From Janthinobacterium sp. (lineage in GTDB: Bacteria > Pseudomonadota > Gammaproteobacteria > Burkholderiales > Burkholderiaceae_D), in NCBI RefSeq assembly GCF_009923995.1, contig NZ_RFSK01000009.1, forward strand, positions 86,361 to 150,360: a stretch of DNA of 64,000 nt, given 5' to 3'. The notes under the pieces are model-generated. The model was given only the letters and a program-made list of their open reading frames with translations. It searched no databases and had not been told where the DNA came from. The first letter of the stretch is position 1, and each line of letters opens with the position of its first letter. A program made the position numbers and the translations under genes. Shown here piece by piece: positions 8,606 to 17,810 of this stretch.

Positions 8606-9526
8606 TTATTTCTTTTTCGACAGCAAGTAAATACCGGCCAAGACGAGGCTGGTGCCGGCCAGCTGCCAGTTGGTGATCGGCTCATCGAGGATCATGGCGC
8701 CCAGGAACAGGGTCGATACGGGGCCGATCATGCCCGCCTGCGACGCGACGGGCGCGCCGATCCGCTCGACGGCGATCATCGTCATGAAGACGGGCATCAC
8801 CGTGCAAAAGATGCCATTGAGCAATGACAAGCCGTACACGGGCATGGGCTGGATCAGCAGCTCGACGGGGCGCAGGATGAAGAATTGGGCGATGCAGGCA
8901 AAGCTGGCCACGCACATGGCGTAGGAAACGAGCCGCATCGAGCCGATGCGCTTCACCAGTTCACCCGAGCCCAGCAGGTACACGGCATAGGAACAGGCCG
9001 AACCCAGCACCAGGGTGGAACCGAGCGCCACGTTGCTGGCGCCGCCCTGCAAGTCGTGCACGAACACCAGCACGATGCCGCAGTAGGAAGTGAACAGGGC
9101 CAGCCATTGCAGGCGGCTGATGCGCTGCTTGAAGTACACGGTGGTAATCAGGAGCACGAAAGTGGGCGTGAGGAACAGGATCAGCCGCTCCAGCCCCACG
9201 GAAATGTATTGCAGTCCGAGAAAGTCCAGATAGCTGGACAGGTAGTAGCCGACGAGACCCAGGCCGACCAGGCGCCAGCGGTCGCTGTTTGATAACGGCG
9301 GCTCCGTGCGCATCTGCCAGTACGCGATGACGGCGAACACGGGCAGCGAAAAGATCATCCTGAAGGCGATCAGGGTGACGGCATCGATCTGGTAGCGGTA
9401 CAGCAGCTTGGCGACGATGGCCTTGGTGGAAAACAGCACCGCCCCGCCCACGGCGATGGCCAGGCCACCGAGGTAGACGGAACGGGGAATCGGGAGAGGA
9501 GATGCTTGCGGGGAACTGGAGCTCAT
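8606..9526 (-). CDS. EamA/DMT-family transporter
   Basis: Inner-membrane protein of the drug/metabolite transporter superfamily, with about ten predicted membrane helices in two EamA repeats. The second repeat ends in the typical ILDEPITNWQLAGTSLVLAGIYLL. The N-terminal 15-20 residues are Ser/Pro-rich and cytoplasmic. Substrate cannot be predicted. The start is uncertain: I took the ATG at 9526, but a TTG at 9544 is also in frame and neither has a well-spaced Shine-Dalgarno. It lies between the palindromic repeat at 9582-9608 and mgsA. Confidence 0.87.
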   Translation of the reverse strand: MSSSSPQASPLPIPRSVYLGGLAIAVGGAVLFSTKAIVAKLLYRYQIDAVTLIAFRMIFSLPVFAVIAYWQMRTEPPLSNSDRWRLVGLGLVGYYLSSYLDFLGLQYISVGLERLILFLTPTFVLLITTVYFKQRISRLQWLALFTSYCGIVLVFVHDLQGGASNVALGSTLVLGSACSYAVYLLGSGELVKRIGSMRLVSYAMCVASFACIAQFFILRPVELLIQPMPVYGLSLLNGIFCTVMPVFMTMIAVERIGAPVASQAGMIGPVSTLFLGAMILDEPITNWQLAGTSLVLAGIYLLSKKK

Positions 9527-9581
9527 CTCCAGATTGTAAGGCAAAAGCGGGAGGCGGCCGATAAGCCCAACGGCAACAACC

Positions 9582-9608
9582 GGGGTCGGACCCTGAGGGC
9601 CCGACCCC
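9582..9608. repeat. Dispersed palindrome element, copy 2 (12-bp stem hairpin)
   Basis: Arms 9582-9593 and 9597-9608 pair over 12 bases with one mismatch around a TGA loop. The left arm is identical to the 12-mer at 3433-3444. It is located downstream of the phoD stop and upstream of the transporter gene, both minus strand. It may act as a transcript-end stabiliser or a terminator without a U-run. Confidence 0.7.
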
Positions 9609-9644
9609 AGCCCCTGCTTTGGGCTTGACGTTTAAGAAATAGTT

Positions 9645-12128
9645 TTAAGACACCACCACCGCCGCCGTGCCCGCCGTCACGGTGGCCGTCGTCACGCGCG
9701 CAATCACGTTCGATGGCGCCGCCGTGCCGACCAGCTTGTTCACCTGCTTGAATTGCGCCACCAGCTTGCCCGGCGTCAAAGTGACCACCGTGTAACCCTG
9801 CGCATCCGTGTTCAGGTGCTTGATCCACGGATTGTTGCCCAGGCCGGACAATTGCTGCGCCAGACCCAGCAGGGTCACGCTGAAGTCAGTGCTCGCTTTC
9901 AAGCCGGCTTGCACGGCCGTCACCGTTGCATCGAGCTGGGCTTCCGGCACGCCCTTGGCGGCCAGGGCGCCGCGCAGCTGCACGCGCAACTGCTCCAGCA
10001 GGCTGTCGACGGTCGGCACGGCCTTGCCCATGGTGTAGTCGAGCAGGTTGATGTCCAGATTGACCGTGCCCAGGCCCGTGACGGGGATGGCCAGCGGGTA
10101 GCTGACGAGGGTGCCGATGTCGCCCATGGTGCCAGCGGCCGACTTCAGGTAACTGAAGAAGGAATCCGAGCTGACGCCCGCCGACACCAGGTCCACCATG
10201 ACGGGCGTGCCGCCGCCGGCCGCATCGAAATCGTCGTTGACCGTGCCGGCAAAGAAGGAGTGGATATCGCCCGTGATCGCCACCACGTTGCCGATGGCAT
10301 TCGTTTTCAGGTGCGCCATCAGGTTCTTGCGTTCGCTGTTGTAGCCATCCCACTGGTCGCAATTAAGCAGGAAGCGCGTGAAGAACGGCGCCAGTGCGGC
10401 CTGCTGGCCGGAAGCGGTGACAAAGGCCGAGGCCGCACCCTTGGCCTGCACGTCGGGCTTGATCCAGCCGAAGGCGATCACCTGCGCGGCGGCCGTGGGC
10501 GAGCCGCTGTTGTAGGCGGCCACCGTGATGCCGGCCTGCGCGGCGGAGAGACCGGCGCCCACGGCCGCCGCACCCTGCGCGCTGGCGTTGGCTGCCGCGC
10601 CGGTGATGGCCATGGCGGCGGCCTGCGCCAGGGTCGTCGATGCGCCCGCCGTCGAGGCGGCCACGATGGCGGACGCCAGCGGCACGCTGCCGCCCACCAA
10701 TGGCAAGGTCGTGGCGATGGCCTGGCCCACGTTCGTCATGGCGCTCAGGGCCAGCAAGGTGGCGATGGCGTCCGTGCCATTCAGGCCCATGCGCAGCAGC
10801 GATACCTCATTGCCCCACAGCTTCCACGTCGACGTGGCCGCCTTCATCTTGCCCTTCCACCAGTCGCGCTGCGTGCTGCCCAGCATGCCGACGGCAGCCA
10901 GCGGGTCCGTGCCGGCCTTCGTCGCGGCCGCCATCTTTTGTCCTTCCACGCTGTCGAACAGCGCTTGCGGCACCAGGTAGCGGCTGCCGATGCTGCCCAG
11001 CGGCTTGCCCGTGGCGGGGTTGATGGTCGATTCGGCAATCGCATGGTCGGCGCGGTACAGGCGCTCGTCCGTCATCACCAGCTGCATCAGTTTGCCGAAC
11101 TGGAAATCGCGGTAGATCTGGATATTCTGGAACGTCGTCGCGGCGGCATCGAAGGTGACGTCGGCCGGCATGTATTCGAACCACGCCTGGTTGGCGCTGC
11201 GGCGGCGCGCCGGCTGGTGCAGGTCGCTGCCGTCGGCCGCCACGATGCCTTCGTAGGTGGAGGCATCCTGCCAGGCATCGTCCGTGAATTCGTGGTCGTC
11301 CCAGATGGCGATGAAGGCAAAGCGCTCGTGCACGGCCTGCAGGCGCGTATCGGTGCGGTATTTCTTGTACAGGTAGCGGTAATCGGCCACCGTGGTGGCG
11401 TATTTAGCGCCGGACGTGCCGCTCTTGAACGTGCCATCGGGCAGCTTCAGCTGGTCATGGCGGCTCTCCACGGCGCCGCTCTGGAATGCTTCGCCCACCG
11501 TTTCATAGATGTAGTCGCCCAGGTGGACGATGAAGTCGAGCGATTCATTGGCAGCGATGTGCGACAGCGCGCCCCAGTGGTTGATGCTCCAGTCCTGGCA
11601 CGTCAGGTAGGCGAACTGCAGCTGGCTCACGTCGGCCGTGGCGGCGGGCGCCGTCTTGAAGCGGCCCACGTTCGAGCGCACGTCGCCGGCGATGAACTGG
11701 TAAAAGTACACCTGCCCCGGCTGCAGGCCCGTCACCTTGTGGCGCAAGGTATTGTCGAAATCGGCCTTCAGGGGCAGTTTCGCATCGACGACTGGGGTGC
11801 CGGCCAGGGCGGTATTGCCGCCCAGCGCGGCCGTATTGTCCGCCGCGCTGACGATGAGGCGCACGGCGAGGTCCGACTTGCCCGCCACGGCAGGCGCGAC
11901 GGCATCAGAACTGGCGGGCACGACGCGCGTCCACAGCATGACGCTATCCGGGCGCGGATCGCCCGACGCCACGCTTTGCGGGAATTTCCAGTCGCTGCCC
12001 GATGCCAGCGGCACGCCGGGGTCGCTGTAATCGGTGCTGCCGCAGGCGGCAAGCCCGGCGGTAGCCACCGAGACGGTGATAAAGCCGCCTAATTTCAGAA
12101 ATTGCCGCCTGTCCATTTGACTTGCCAT
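9645..12128 (-). CDS. phoD: PhoD-type alkaline phosphatase/phosphodiesterase with large insertions
   Basis: Secreted metallophosphatase of the PhoD family. The Tat signal MDRRQFLKLGGF starts at residue 5, followed by AGLAAC, which could also be a lipobox. Metal-site motifs are visible: LGDYIYE at 203-209, WDDHEF at 276-281 and TGDIHSFF at 619-626. The protein has 827 residues, against roughly 500-580 for familiar PhoD proteins. The excess is an Ala-rich low-complexity block at about 447-585 and a second insert at about 665-780. The ATG at 12128 has a weak GAGGG upstream; the ATG at 12116 is an alternative. Divergent from yebC. Confidence 0.9.
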   Translation of the reverse strand: MASQMDRRQFLKLGGFITVSVATAGLAACGSTDYSDPGVPLASGSDWKFPQSVASGDPRPDSVMLWTRVVPASSDAVAPAVAGKSDLAVRLIVSAADNTAALGGNTALAGTPVVDAKLPLKADFDNTLRHKVTGLQPGQVYFYQFIAGDVRSNVGRFKTAPAATADVSQLQFAYLTCQDWSINHWGALSHIAANESLDFIVHLGDYIYETVGEAFQSGAVESRHDQLKLPDGTFKSGTSGAKYATTVADYRYLYKKYRTDTRLQAVHERFAFIAIWDDHEFTDDAWQDASTYEGIVAADGSDLHQPARRRSANQAWFEYMPADVTFDAAATTFQNIQIYRDFQFGKLMQLVMTDERLYRADHAIAESTINPATGKPLGSIGSRYLVPQALFDSVEGQKMAAATKAGTDPLAAVGMLGSTQRDWWKGKMKAATSTWKLWGNEVSLLRMGLNGTDAIATLLALSAMTNVGQAIATTLPLVGGSVPLASAIVAASTAGASTTLAQAAAMAITGAAANASAQGAAAVGAGLSAAQAGITVAAYNSGSPTAAAQVIAFGWIKPDVQAKGAASAFVTASGQQAALAPFFTRFLLNCDQWDGYNSERKNLMAHLKTNAIGNVVAITGDIHSFFAGTVNDDFDAAGGGTPVMVDLVSAGVSSDSFFSYLKSAAGTMGDIGTLVSYPLAIPVTGLGTVNLDINLLDYTMGKAVPTVDSLLEQLRVQLRGALAAKGVPEAQLDATVTAVQAGLKASTDFSVTLLGLAQQLSGLGNNPWIKHLNTDAQGYTVVTLTPGKLVAQFKQVNKLVGTAAPSNVIARVTTATVTAGTAAVVVS

Positions 12129-12216
12129 GATGTCGCGCCCTCAACTATGGTGAAAGCGCGTCACTTTAACAACAGATTGTGTCCGCTTGATGACGGGGCC
12201 ATGCCGCTTGGCAGGG

Positions 12217-12240
12217 GGCCGATATGCTAAAATGTCGGCC
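12217..12240. promoter_or_regulatory. Palindrome overlapping an extended -10 before yebC
   Basis: Arms 12217-12225 and 12232-12240 (GGCCGATAT against ATGTCGGCC) pair over nine positions with one G-T wobble. The loop contains TGCTAAAAT (12225-12233), which fits an extended -10 promoter for yebC. The overlap suggests an operator, or a 5' leader hairpin. Confidence 0.45.
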
Positions 12241-12272
12241 ACAATTGAACACCCGTCTAAGGAAGATTCGAC

Positions 12273-12998
12273 ATGGCAGGACATAGCAAATGGGCCAACA
12301 TCAAGCATAAAAAGGCTGCCACGGATGCCAAGCGCGGCAAAATCTGGACTCGCCTGATCAAGGAAATCACGGTCGCGGCCCGCATGGGCGGCGCCGACAT
12401 CGCGGCCAATCCGCGCCTGCGCCTGGCAGTCGACAAGGCGGCCGATGCGAACATGCCGAAAGACAACGTCCAGCGCGCGATCAACCGCGGCAGCGGCGGC
12501 GTCGATGGCGCCAACTACGAAGAAGTGCGCTACGAAGGCTATGGCGTGGGCGGCGCTGCCGTCATCGTCGAATGCATGACGGACAACCGCGTGCGCACGG
12601 TGGCCGAGGTACGCAACGCCTTCAACAAGAACGGCGGCAACATGGGCAACGAAGGCTCCGTCGCCTTCATGTTCCAGCACTGCGGCCAGTTGCTGTTCGC
12701 GCCCGGCACCGATGAAGACAAGCTGATGGAAGCGGCCCTGGAAGCGGGCGCCGAAGATGTCATCGCCGACGAGGAAGGCGGCTTCGAAGTGCTGACGCCA
12801 GTGCACGATTTCGCCGCCGTCAAGGAAGCGCTGGAAGCAGCCGGCTTCAAGGCCGAAGTGGCCGAAGTCATCATGAAGCCGGCGACGGAAACCGTGTACA
12901 CGGGCGACGACGCCATCAAGATGCAAAAGCTGATCGATGCGCTGGAACTGCTGGACGACGTGCAGGAAGTCTTCACCAACGCCCTGATCGAAAACTAG
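12273..12998 (+). CDS. yebC: YebC/PmpR family protein (TACO1 family)
   Basis: A 241-residue cytoplasmic protein of the YebC family, with the invariant N-terminus [20 protein letters not shown]. Members were first described as DNA-binding regulators (PmpR). They are now also linked to translation: ribosome-associated factors that help with difficult proline stretches, like mitochondrial TACO1. Length and motifs ([21 protein letters not shown]) are normal. The ATG follows AAGGAAG. It is followed by a 100-base imperfect palindrome and then purD on the same strand. Confidence 0.95.
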   Translation: MAGHSKWANIKHKKAATDAKRGKIWTRLIKEITVAARMGGADIAANPRLRLAVDKAADANMPKDNVQRAINRGSGGVDGANYEEVRYEGYGVGGAAVIVECMTDNRVRTVAEVRNAFNKNGGNMGNEGSVAFMFQHCGQLLFAPGTDEDKLMEAALEAGAEDVIADEEGGFEVLTPVHDFAAVKEALEAAGFKAEVAEVIMKPATETVYTGDDAIKMQKLIDALELLDDVQEVFTNALIEN

Positions 12999-13099
12999 GC
13001 ACGGGGTAAAAAAGTCCATGGCGGCGTTGCATGGCCTTGCCGTACTAGCCGTACTGTCTTCGGCCATGCGCCTTGCCCTGAACATTTTTACCGCGTGCC
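12998..13099. repeat. Large imperfect palindrome between yebC and purD
   Basis: About 102 bases that fold back on themselves with arms of roughly 50 bases. The ends match best: GGCACGGGGTAAAAA on the left against the complement of TTTTTACCGCGTGCC on the right, one mismatch. An inner segment GCATGGCC pairs with GGCCATGC, and GTAC occurs on both sides of the centre. It fills the gap after the yebC stop. It may be a REP/MITE-like repeat or a processing hairpin. Confidence 0.6.
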
Positions 13100-13162
13100 A
13101 GGCAATATGTTAAACAAGGGCGGCACTGCTGCCCTGCAACCCACACTGAACGAACGGTCCCT

Positions 13163-14431
13163 ATGAAAATTCTGGTAGTCGGCTCTGGCGGCCGCGAACA
13201 CGCCCTGGCCTGGAAACTGGCCCAGTCCGAACGCATACAGATGGTGTATGTCGCGCCGGGCAATGGCGGCACCGCGCGCGATGCGCGCCTGGTCAATCTC
13301 GACATCAGCGACCCGCAATTGCTGGCCGACTTCGTTCAGCAGGAACACATCGGCCTGACCGTCGTCGGCCCGGAAGTGCCGCTGGCAGCGGGCATCGTCA
13401 ACCTGTTCCGCTCGCGCGGCCTGAAAATCTTCGGCCCGACGAAAGAAGCGGCGCAGCTGGAGTCGTCGAAGGACTTCGCCAAGGCCTTCATGCAGCGCCA
13501 CGGCATCCCGACGGCCGCCTACCAGACGTTCTCCGACGTCGCTCCCGCGCACGCCTACGTCGATGCCATGGGCGCGCCCATCGTCATCAAGGCCGACGGC
13601 CTGGCCGCCGGCAAGGGCGTCGTCGTCGCCATGACACTGGAAGAAGCGCACCAGGCGGTCGACATGATGCTGGCCGATAACCAGTTCGGCGACGCCGGCG
13701 CGCGCATCGTCATCGAGGAATTCCTCGCCGGCGAAGAAGCGAGCTTCATCGTCATGTGCGACGGCAAGAACATCCTGCCGCTGGCCACCAGCCAGGACCA
13801 CAAGCGCCTGAAGGACCACGACCAGGGCCCGAACACGGGCGGCATGGGTGCGTACTCGCCCGCCCCCATCGTCACGCCGGCCATGCATGCGCGCGTCATG
13901 CGCGAAATCATCGTGCCGACCATCCAGGGCATGGCCAAGGATGGCATCACATTCACGGGCTTCCTGTACGCGGGCCTGATGATCGACGACAAGGGCACGC
14001 CGAAGACGCTGGAATTCAACTGCCGCATGGGCGACCCGGAAACGCAGCCCATCATGGCGCGCCTGAAGACTGACCTGGTCACGGTCATGGAACACGCCGT
14101 CAACGGCACGCTCGATGCCGTGGAACTGGAATGGGACCGCCGCACGGCCGTCGGCGTCGTCATGGCCGCCGCCGGCTACCCGGACGATCCCGTCAAGGGC
14201 ACGCCGATCGGCGACATTCCGGCCGAAACGACTGACTCCGTCACCTTCCACGCGGGCACCCGCGTCGAAGGCGAGCGCCTGGTCACCAACGGCGGGCGCG
14301 TGCTGTGCGTCGTCGGCCTGGGCGACAGCATCAAGATGGCACAGAAGCAGGCCTATGAAACTGTGGAAAAAATCCACTTCGACGGCGCGCAATACCGCCG
14401 CGACATCGGCTGGCGCGGCCTGAAGCATTAA
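13163..14431 (+). CDS. purD: Phosphoribosylamine-glycine ligase (GAR synthetase)
   Basis: Second step of purine synthesis: joins glycine to 5-phosphoribosylamine using ATP. It has 422 residues, normal for the family. The N-terminal motif KILVVGSGGREHALAWK, the ATP-grasp region (IKADGLAAGKGVVVA) and the metal-binding EFNCRMGDPETQ are all present. It lies 64 bases downstream of the large palindrome and upstream of a methyltransferase gene; hemF, nadD and others follow. Confidence 0.97.
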   Translation: MKILVVGSGGREHALAWKLAQSERIQMVYVAPGNGGTARDARLVNLDISDPQLLADFVQQEHIGLTVVGPEVPLAAGIVNLFRSRGLKIFGPTKEAAQLESSKDFAKAFMQRHGIPTAAYQTFSDVAPAHAYVDAMGAPIVIKADGLAAGKGVVVAMTLEEAHQAVDMMLADNQFGDAGARIVIEEFLAGEEASFIVMCDGKNILPLATSQDHKRLKDHDQGPNTGGMGAYSPAPIVTPAMHARVMREIIVPTIQGMAKDGITFTGFLYAGLMIDDKGTPKTLEFNCRMGDPETQPIMARLKTDLVTVMEHAVNGTLDAVELEWDRRTAVGVVMAAAGYPDDPVKGTPIGDIPAETTDSVTFHAGTRVEGERLVTNGGRVLCVVGLGDSIKMAQKQAYETVEKIHFDGAQYRRDIGWRGLKH

Positions 14432-14515
14432 TTCAGCGCTTTTTGACACGTCCGCCCTCCCCGCGCCGGCGGCACTGATGGCATACTGCCGTTTTGCCAC
14501 CAACGCGGGGAAACC

Positions 14516-16066
14516 ATGGCCTGGAATGAAGGATACGTGTCGGATATCGAGTACACCAACGGCTTTTACAGCGACCTGAGTCCGCATCACCTCAATTTCA
14601 GCTGCATCCTCAACGGCGTCGAACCGGTGCCAATGGATCAGCCTTACACCTATTTTGAACTGGGCTTCGGCCGTGGCCTGACACTCAATGTGCTGGCCGC
14701 CACCAATTCGAATGGGCAGTTCTATGGCAACGATTTCAATCCAGCCCATGTCGCTGGCGCGCGCGCCCTGGCGGCAGCGGCCCAGCTGGGCAACCTGACC
14801 CTGCTGGAAAACAGCTTTGAAGAACTGGCGCAGGGCTGCGTGGCCGGCTTGCCGCAGTTCGATTTCATCACCCTGCACGGCATCTATACCTGGGTCAGCC
14901 GGGAAAACCGCCAGCATATCGTCGACTTCATCGCCCGCTATCTGAAACCGGGCGGCATCGTTTCGCTCAGCTATAACGCCATGCCCGGCTGGAGCGCGGC
15001 CCTGCCCCTGCAACGCCTGCTGCTGGAATTTTCCGCCAGCTTCCCCGGCCGCAGCGACTTGCAGATACAGGCCGGGGCGGCCTACGTGCAGCAGTTGCAG
15101 AACCTGCAGGCCGGCTACATCACGGCCAATCCCGCGCTCGCGCCGCGCCTCAATGCGCTTGCCGACAGCGATCCCCATTACAGCGTGCATGAATACCTGA
15201 ACCAGGACTGGGAACCGCTGTATCACGCCGACGTGATGCGCGATGTGGCGCGCGCCAAGCTCGATTTCGCCGGCTCGTCCGACCTGCCTTTCGCCTTTCC
15301 CGAGCTGTATCTGAACGCGGACCAGCAGGCCACCATCGACCTGCTGCCCGACGCAGCCATGCGCGAGACGATGAAGGACTATTTTTTGAACACCAGCTTC
15401 CGCAAGGATGTCCTGGTACGCGGCGCACGCCGCATGGGGGCGGTGCGCCAGGCCGAGTGCCTGGCCGGCGTACACCTGGCCATGCTGGTGCCGCGCGCGC
15501 AGATGGCCTTCACCTTCCAGACCAAGGCCGGCACAATAACAGGCAACGAGCAGGTCTACGGCGCCGTCTGCGACGCCCTGGCGCTCCGTCCGCATAGCCT
15601 GGCGGAGCTGGCAGCACTGGAAAGCCTGCAGGGACAGAGCCTGCAAAGCCTGGCGGAAGTGGCTGCCATGCTGGTCACCGGCAGCCAGGTCGTCATGTAT
15701 TTCAGGGGCGAGGCGCAGGCCGACAGTGGCGGCATCACGGCGCACCGCCTGAACCAGGCCATCGCCGCGCAACTGCGCTATGGCGACGACTACCGCACCT
15801 TGTGCTGTCCATTGACAGGCAGCGGCATCGAAACGGAATTCATCGACCGGCTGCTGTTTTCCCTGCTGACCCAGGACCGCGGACAGCCGGAATTGGCGCA
15901 CCTGCAGGCGCAGGCCGCCGACGCCATGGCGCGCTGCGGGCGCAGGCTGCTCAAGGACGGTGCCGCATGTGCCGACGATCAGGCGCACCAGCTGCTGCTC
16001 GATGGCGCTATTGACGCATTCTTGCGCGACAAGCTCCCCGTGCTGAAACAGCTGCGCATGCTGTGA
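14516..16066 (+). CDS. SAM-dependent methyltransferase with regulatory domain
   Basis: A 516-residue two-part protein. The N-terminal third is a class I methyltransferase with SAM motif I in FELGFGRGLTLNVLA (about 47-60), and an acidic residue in NDFNPAH as the likely ribose contact. The remainder resembles the methyltransferase regulatory domain (PF10119 type), with the VHEYLNQDWEPLYHADV segment near residue 225. Such proteins often act with glycan or lipid pathways, but the substrate is unknown. It sits between purD and hemF, which I would otherwise expect to be neighbours in Burkholderiales, so it may be an insertion. Confidence 0.8.
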   Translation: MAWNEGYVSDIEYTNGFYSDLSPHHLNFSCILNGVEPVPMDQPYTYFELGFGRGLTLNVLAATNSNGQFYGNDFNPAHVAGARALAAAAQLGNLTLLENSFEELAQGCVAGLPQFDFITLHGIYTWVSRENRQHIVDFIARYLKPGGIVSLSYNAMPGWSAALPLQRLLLEFSASFPGRSDLQIQAGAAYVQQLQNLQAGYITANPALAPRLNALADSDPHYSVHEYLNQDWEPLYHADVMRDVARAKLDFAGSSDLPFAFPELYLNADQQATIDLLPDAAMRETMKDYFLNTSFRKDVLVRGARRMGAVRQAECLAGVHLAMLVPRAQMAFTFQTKAGTITGNEQVYGAVCDALALRPHSLAELAALESLQGQSLQSLAEVAAMLVTGSQVVMYFRGEAQADSGGITAHRLNQAIAAQLRYGDDYRTLCCPLTGSGIETEFIDRLLFSLLTQDRGQPELAHLQAQAADAMARCGRRLLKDGAACADDQAHQLLLDGAIDAFLRDKLPVLKQLRML

Positions 16067-16206
16067 AGGCGGCCGGCGAGGACTGGCCGCCGGCAGCTCC
16101 CGCGGCCAGAGTCAAAACCACAGCGCAAGCGCCGGCCTATCACAAAAACGCGTAACAGGGTACAATCCGTCCTTACTTTTTTATTTCGGCCTCGTCGGCC
16201 CACGCG

Positions 16207-17121
16207 ATGTCGTCAACTCCCTCTCCTTCGGCCGTCAAGGCCTATTTGCTCGATTTGCAAAGCCGTATCGTGCAGGCGCTCGAAGCGCAGGACGGCAAGC
16301 CGTTCCTGACCGATACCTGGCAGCGTCCCGAAGGCGGCGGCGGCATTTCCCGGCTGATCGAGGAAGGCAATGTGTTCGAGCGGGGCGGCGTGAATTTTTC
16401 GCACGTCACCGGCGCCGCATTGCCGCCATCGGCAGCTGCCGCGCGCCCTGAACTGGGCGGCAAGGCGTGGGAGGCGATGGGCGTGTCGCTGGTGCTGCAT
16501 CCGCGTAATCCGTATGCGCCCACGGTGCACATGAATGTGCGCTTTTTCACCACCGTGAATGCCGGTGGCGAACCCGTATGGTGGTTCGGCGGCGGCATGG
16601 ACCTGACGCCATATTACGGCGACGCGGACGACGTGAAGCACTTCCACCAGGTGTGCCATGATGCACTGGCGCCGTTTGGCGAAGAGCTGCATCCGAAGTT
16701 CAAGCAGTGGTGCGACGATTATTTCTACCTGAAGCACCGGCGCGAAGCGCGCGGCGCCGGCGGCATCTTCTTCGACGACTTCAACGCCCTGGGCTTTGAC
16801 GACAGCTTTGCCATGATGCGCAGCGCCGGAGACGCCTTCATCGACGCCTATGTGCCGATCCTGGCGCGCCGCAAGGACACGCCCTACGGCGAACGCGAAC
16901 GCGATTTCCAGTGCTACCGGCGCGGACGCTATGTCGAATTCAACCTGGTGTTCGACCGCGGCACCCTGTTCGGCCTGCAGTCGGGCGGCCGCACCGAGGC
17001 GATCCTGATGTCGATGCCGCCCGTGGTCAAGTGGCGCTACGACTGGCACCCGGAAGCGGGCAGCCCAGAAGCGGCGTTGTATACTGACTTCCTCGTGCAT
17101 CGCGACTGGCTGCAGGCGTGA
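16207..17121 (+). CDS. hemF: Coproporphyrinogen III oxidase, aerobic
   Basis: Oxygen-dependent oxidative decarboxylation of coproporphyrinogen III to protoporphyrinogen IX in haem synthesis; cytoplasmic dimer. It has 304 residues. Family signatures are clear: [37 protein letters not shown], and [18 protein letters not shown]. Its TGA overlaps the GTG start of nadD, indicating coupled translation. First gene of a tight run hemF-nadD-rsfS-rlmH-maf-rng. Confidence 0.97.
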   Translation: MSSTPSPSAVKAYLLDLQSRIVQALEAQDGKPFLTDTWQRPEGGGGISRLIEEGNVFERGGVNFSHVTGAALPPSAAAARPELGGKAWEAMGVSLVLHPRNPYAPTVHMNVRFFTTVNAGGEPVWWFGGGMDLTPYYGDADDVKHFHQVCHDALAPFGEELHPKFKQWCDDYFYLKHRREARGAGGIFFDDFNALGFDDSFAMMRSAGDAFIDAYVPILARRKDTPYGERERDFQCYRRGRYVEFNLVFDRGTLFGLQSGGRTEAILMSMPPVVKWRYDWHPEAGSPEAALYTDFLVHRDWLQA

Positions 17122-17810
17122 CAGGTAGTACGGCGGGAAGCACGACGCGCAATTCCCCATGCGTGGCGCTGCTGGGCGGCAGCTACGATCCGGTGCACAT
17201 GGGGCATGTCGCGCTGGGCACGCTTTTTTCCAGCCTGCTGCGCGCCGACGAACTGCGCGTGATTCCGGCCGGTGCGCCCTGGCAAAAAGGCAACCTGGGC
17301 GCCAGCGGCCCGCAGCGCGCCGACATGGCCAGCCTGGCCTTCGCCGGCCTGCCCTTGCCGGTCGTGATCGACCGCCAGGAAATCGCGCGCAGCGAGCATG
17401 GCCAGGCCAGCTACACCATCGATACCTTGCGCCAGGTACGCGCCGAACTGGGGCCGCGCGCGTCCATCGCTTTCCTGATGGGCGCCGACCAGCTGCAGCG
17501 GCTGGCGACCTGGCGCGAATGGCAGCAATTATTTGAATACGCGCATATCTGCGTCGCGGCCCGCCCCGGCTTCGCGCTGAATGACACAGCAGTGCCACGA
17601 GTGGTCGCCGACGAATTTTCGCGCCGCCTGGGGTCACTGGAAAGCATCCGCAACACGCCGCACGGTCTGACTTATCTGGCACAGGACTTCGCGGTGGATA
17701 TCTCCGCCACCGAAATACGTGCGGCATTACAACGGGGGGATCGGGCAAACTCGCTTGTTTCCCCGCTAGTGCTAGACTATATTGAACAACATAATTTATA
17801 CAAAAGCTAA
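17118..17810 (+). CDS. nadD: Nicotinate-nucleotide adenylyltransferase
   Basis: Adenylates nicotinate mononucleotide to deamido-NAD, the late step of NAD synthesis. The nucleotidyltransferase HxGH motif is seen in [11 protein letters not shown] and the second signature in ISATEIR; 230 residues. The GTG start at 17118 overlaps the hemF stop (GTGA). It runs directly into rsfS, a pairing conserved in very many bacteria. About 14 extra residues lie before the conserved [11 protein letters not shown]. Confidence 0.95.
   Translation: MTGSTAGSTTRNSPCVALLGGSYDPVHMGHVALGTLFSSLLRADELRVIPAGAPWQKGNLGASGPQRADMASLAFAGLPLPVVIDRQEIARSEHGQASYTIDTLRQVRAELGPRASIAFLMGADQLQRLATWREWQQLFEYAHICVAARPGFALNDTAVPRVVADEFSRRLGSLESIRNTPHGLTYLAQDFAVDISATEIRAALQRGDRANSLVSPLVLDYIEQHNLYKS

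Noticed and set aside
9753..12092. A 779-codon open frame on the plus strand
   Set aside because: It is antisense to phoD and reads as His/Arg/Gly-rich low-complexity sequence, the usual shadow of a high-GC gene; no Shine-Dalgarno or family.
13088..15988. A 966-codon minus-strand open frame
   Set aside because: Antisense to purD and the methyltransferase, both clear genes; composition is shadow-like.
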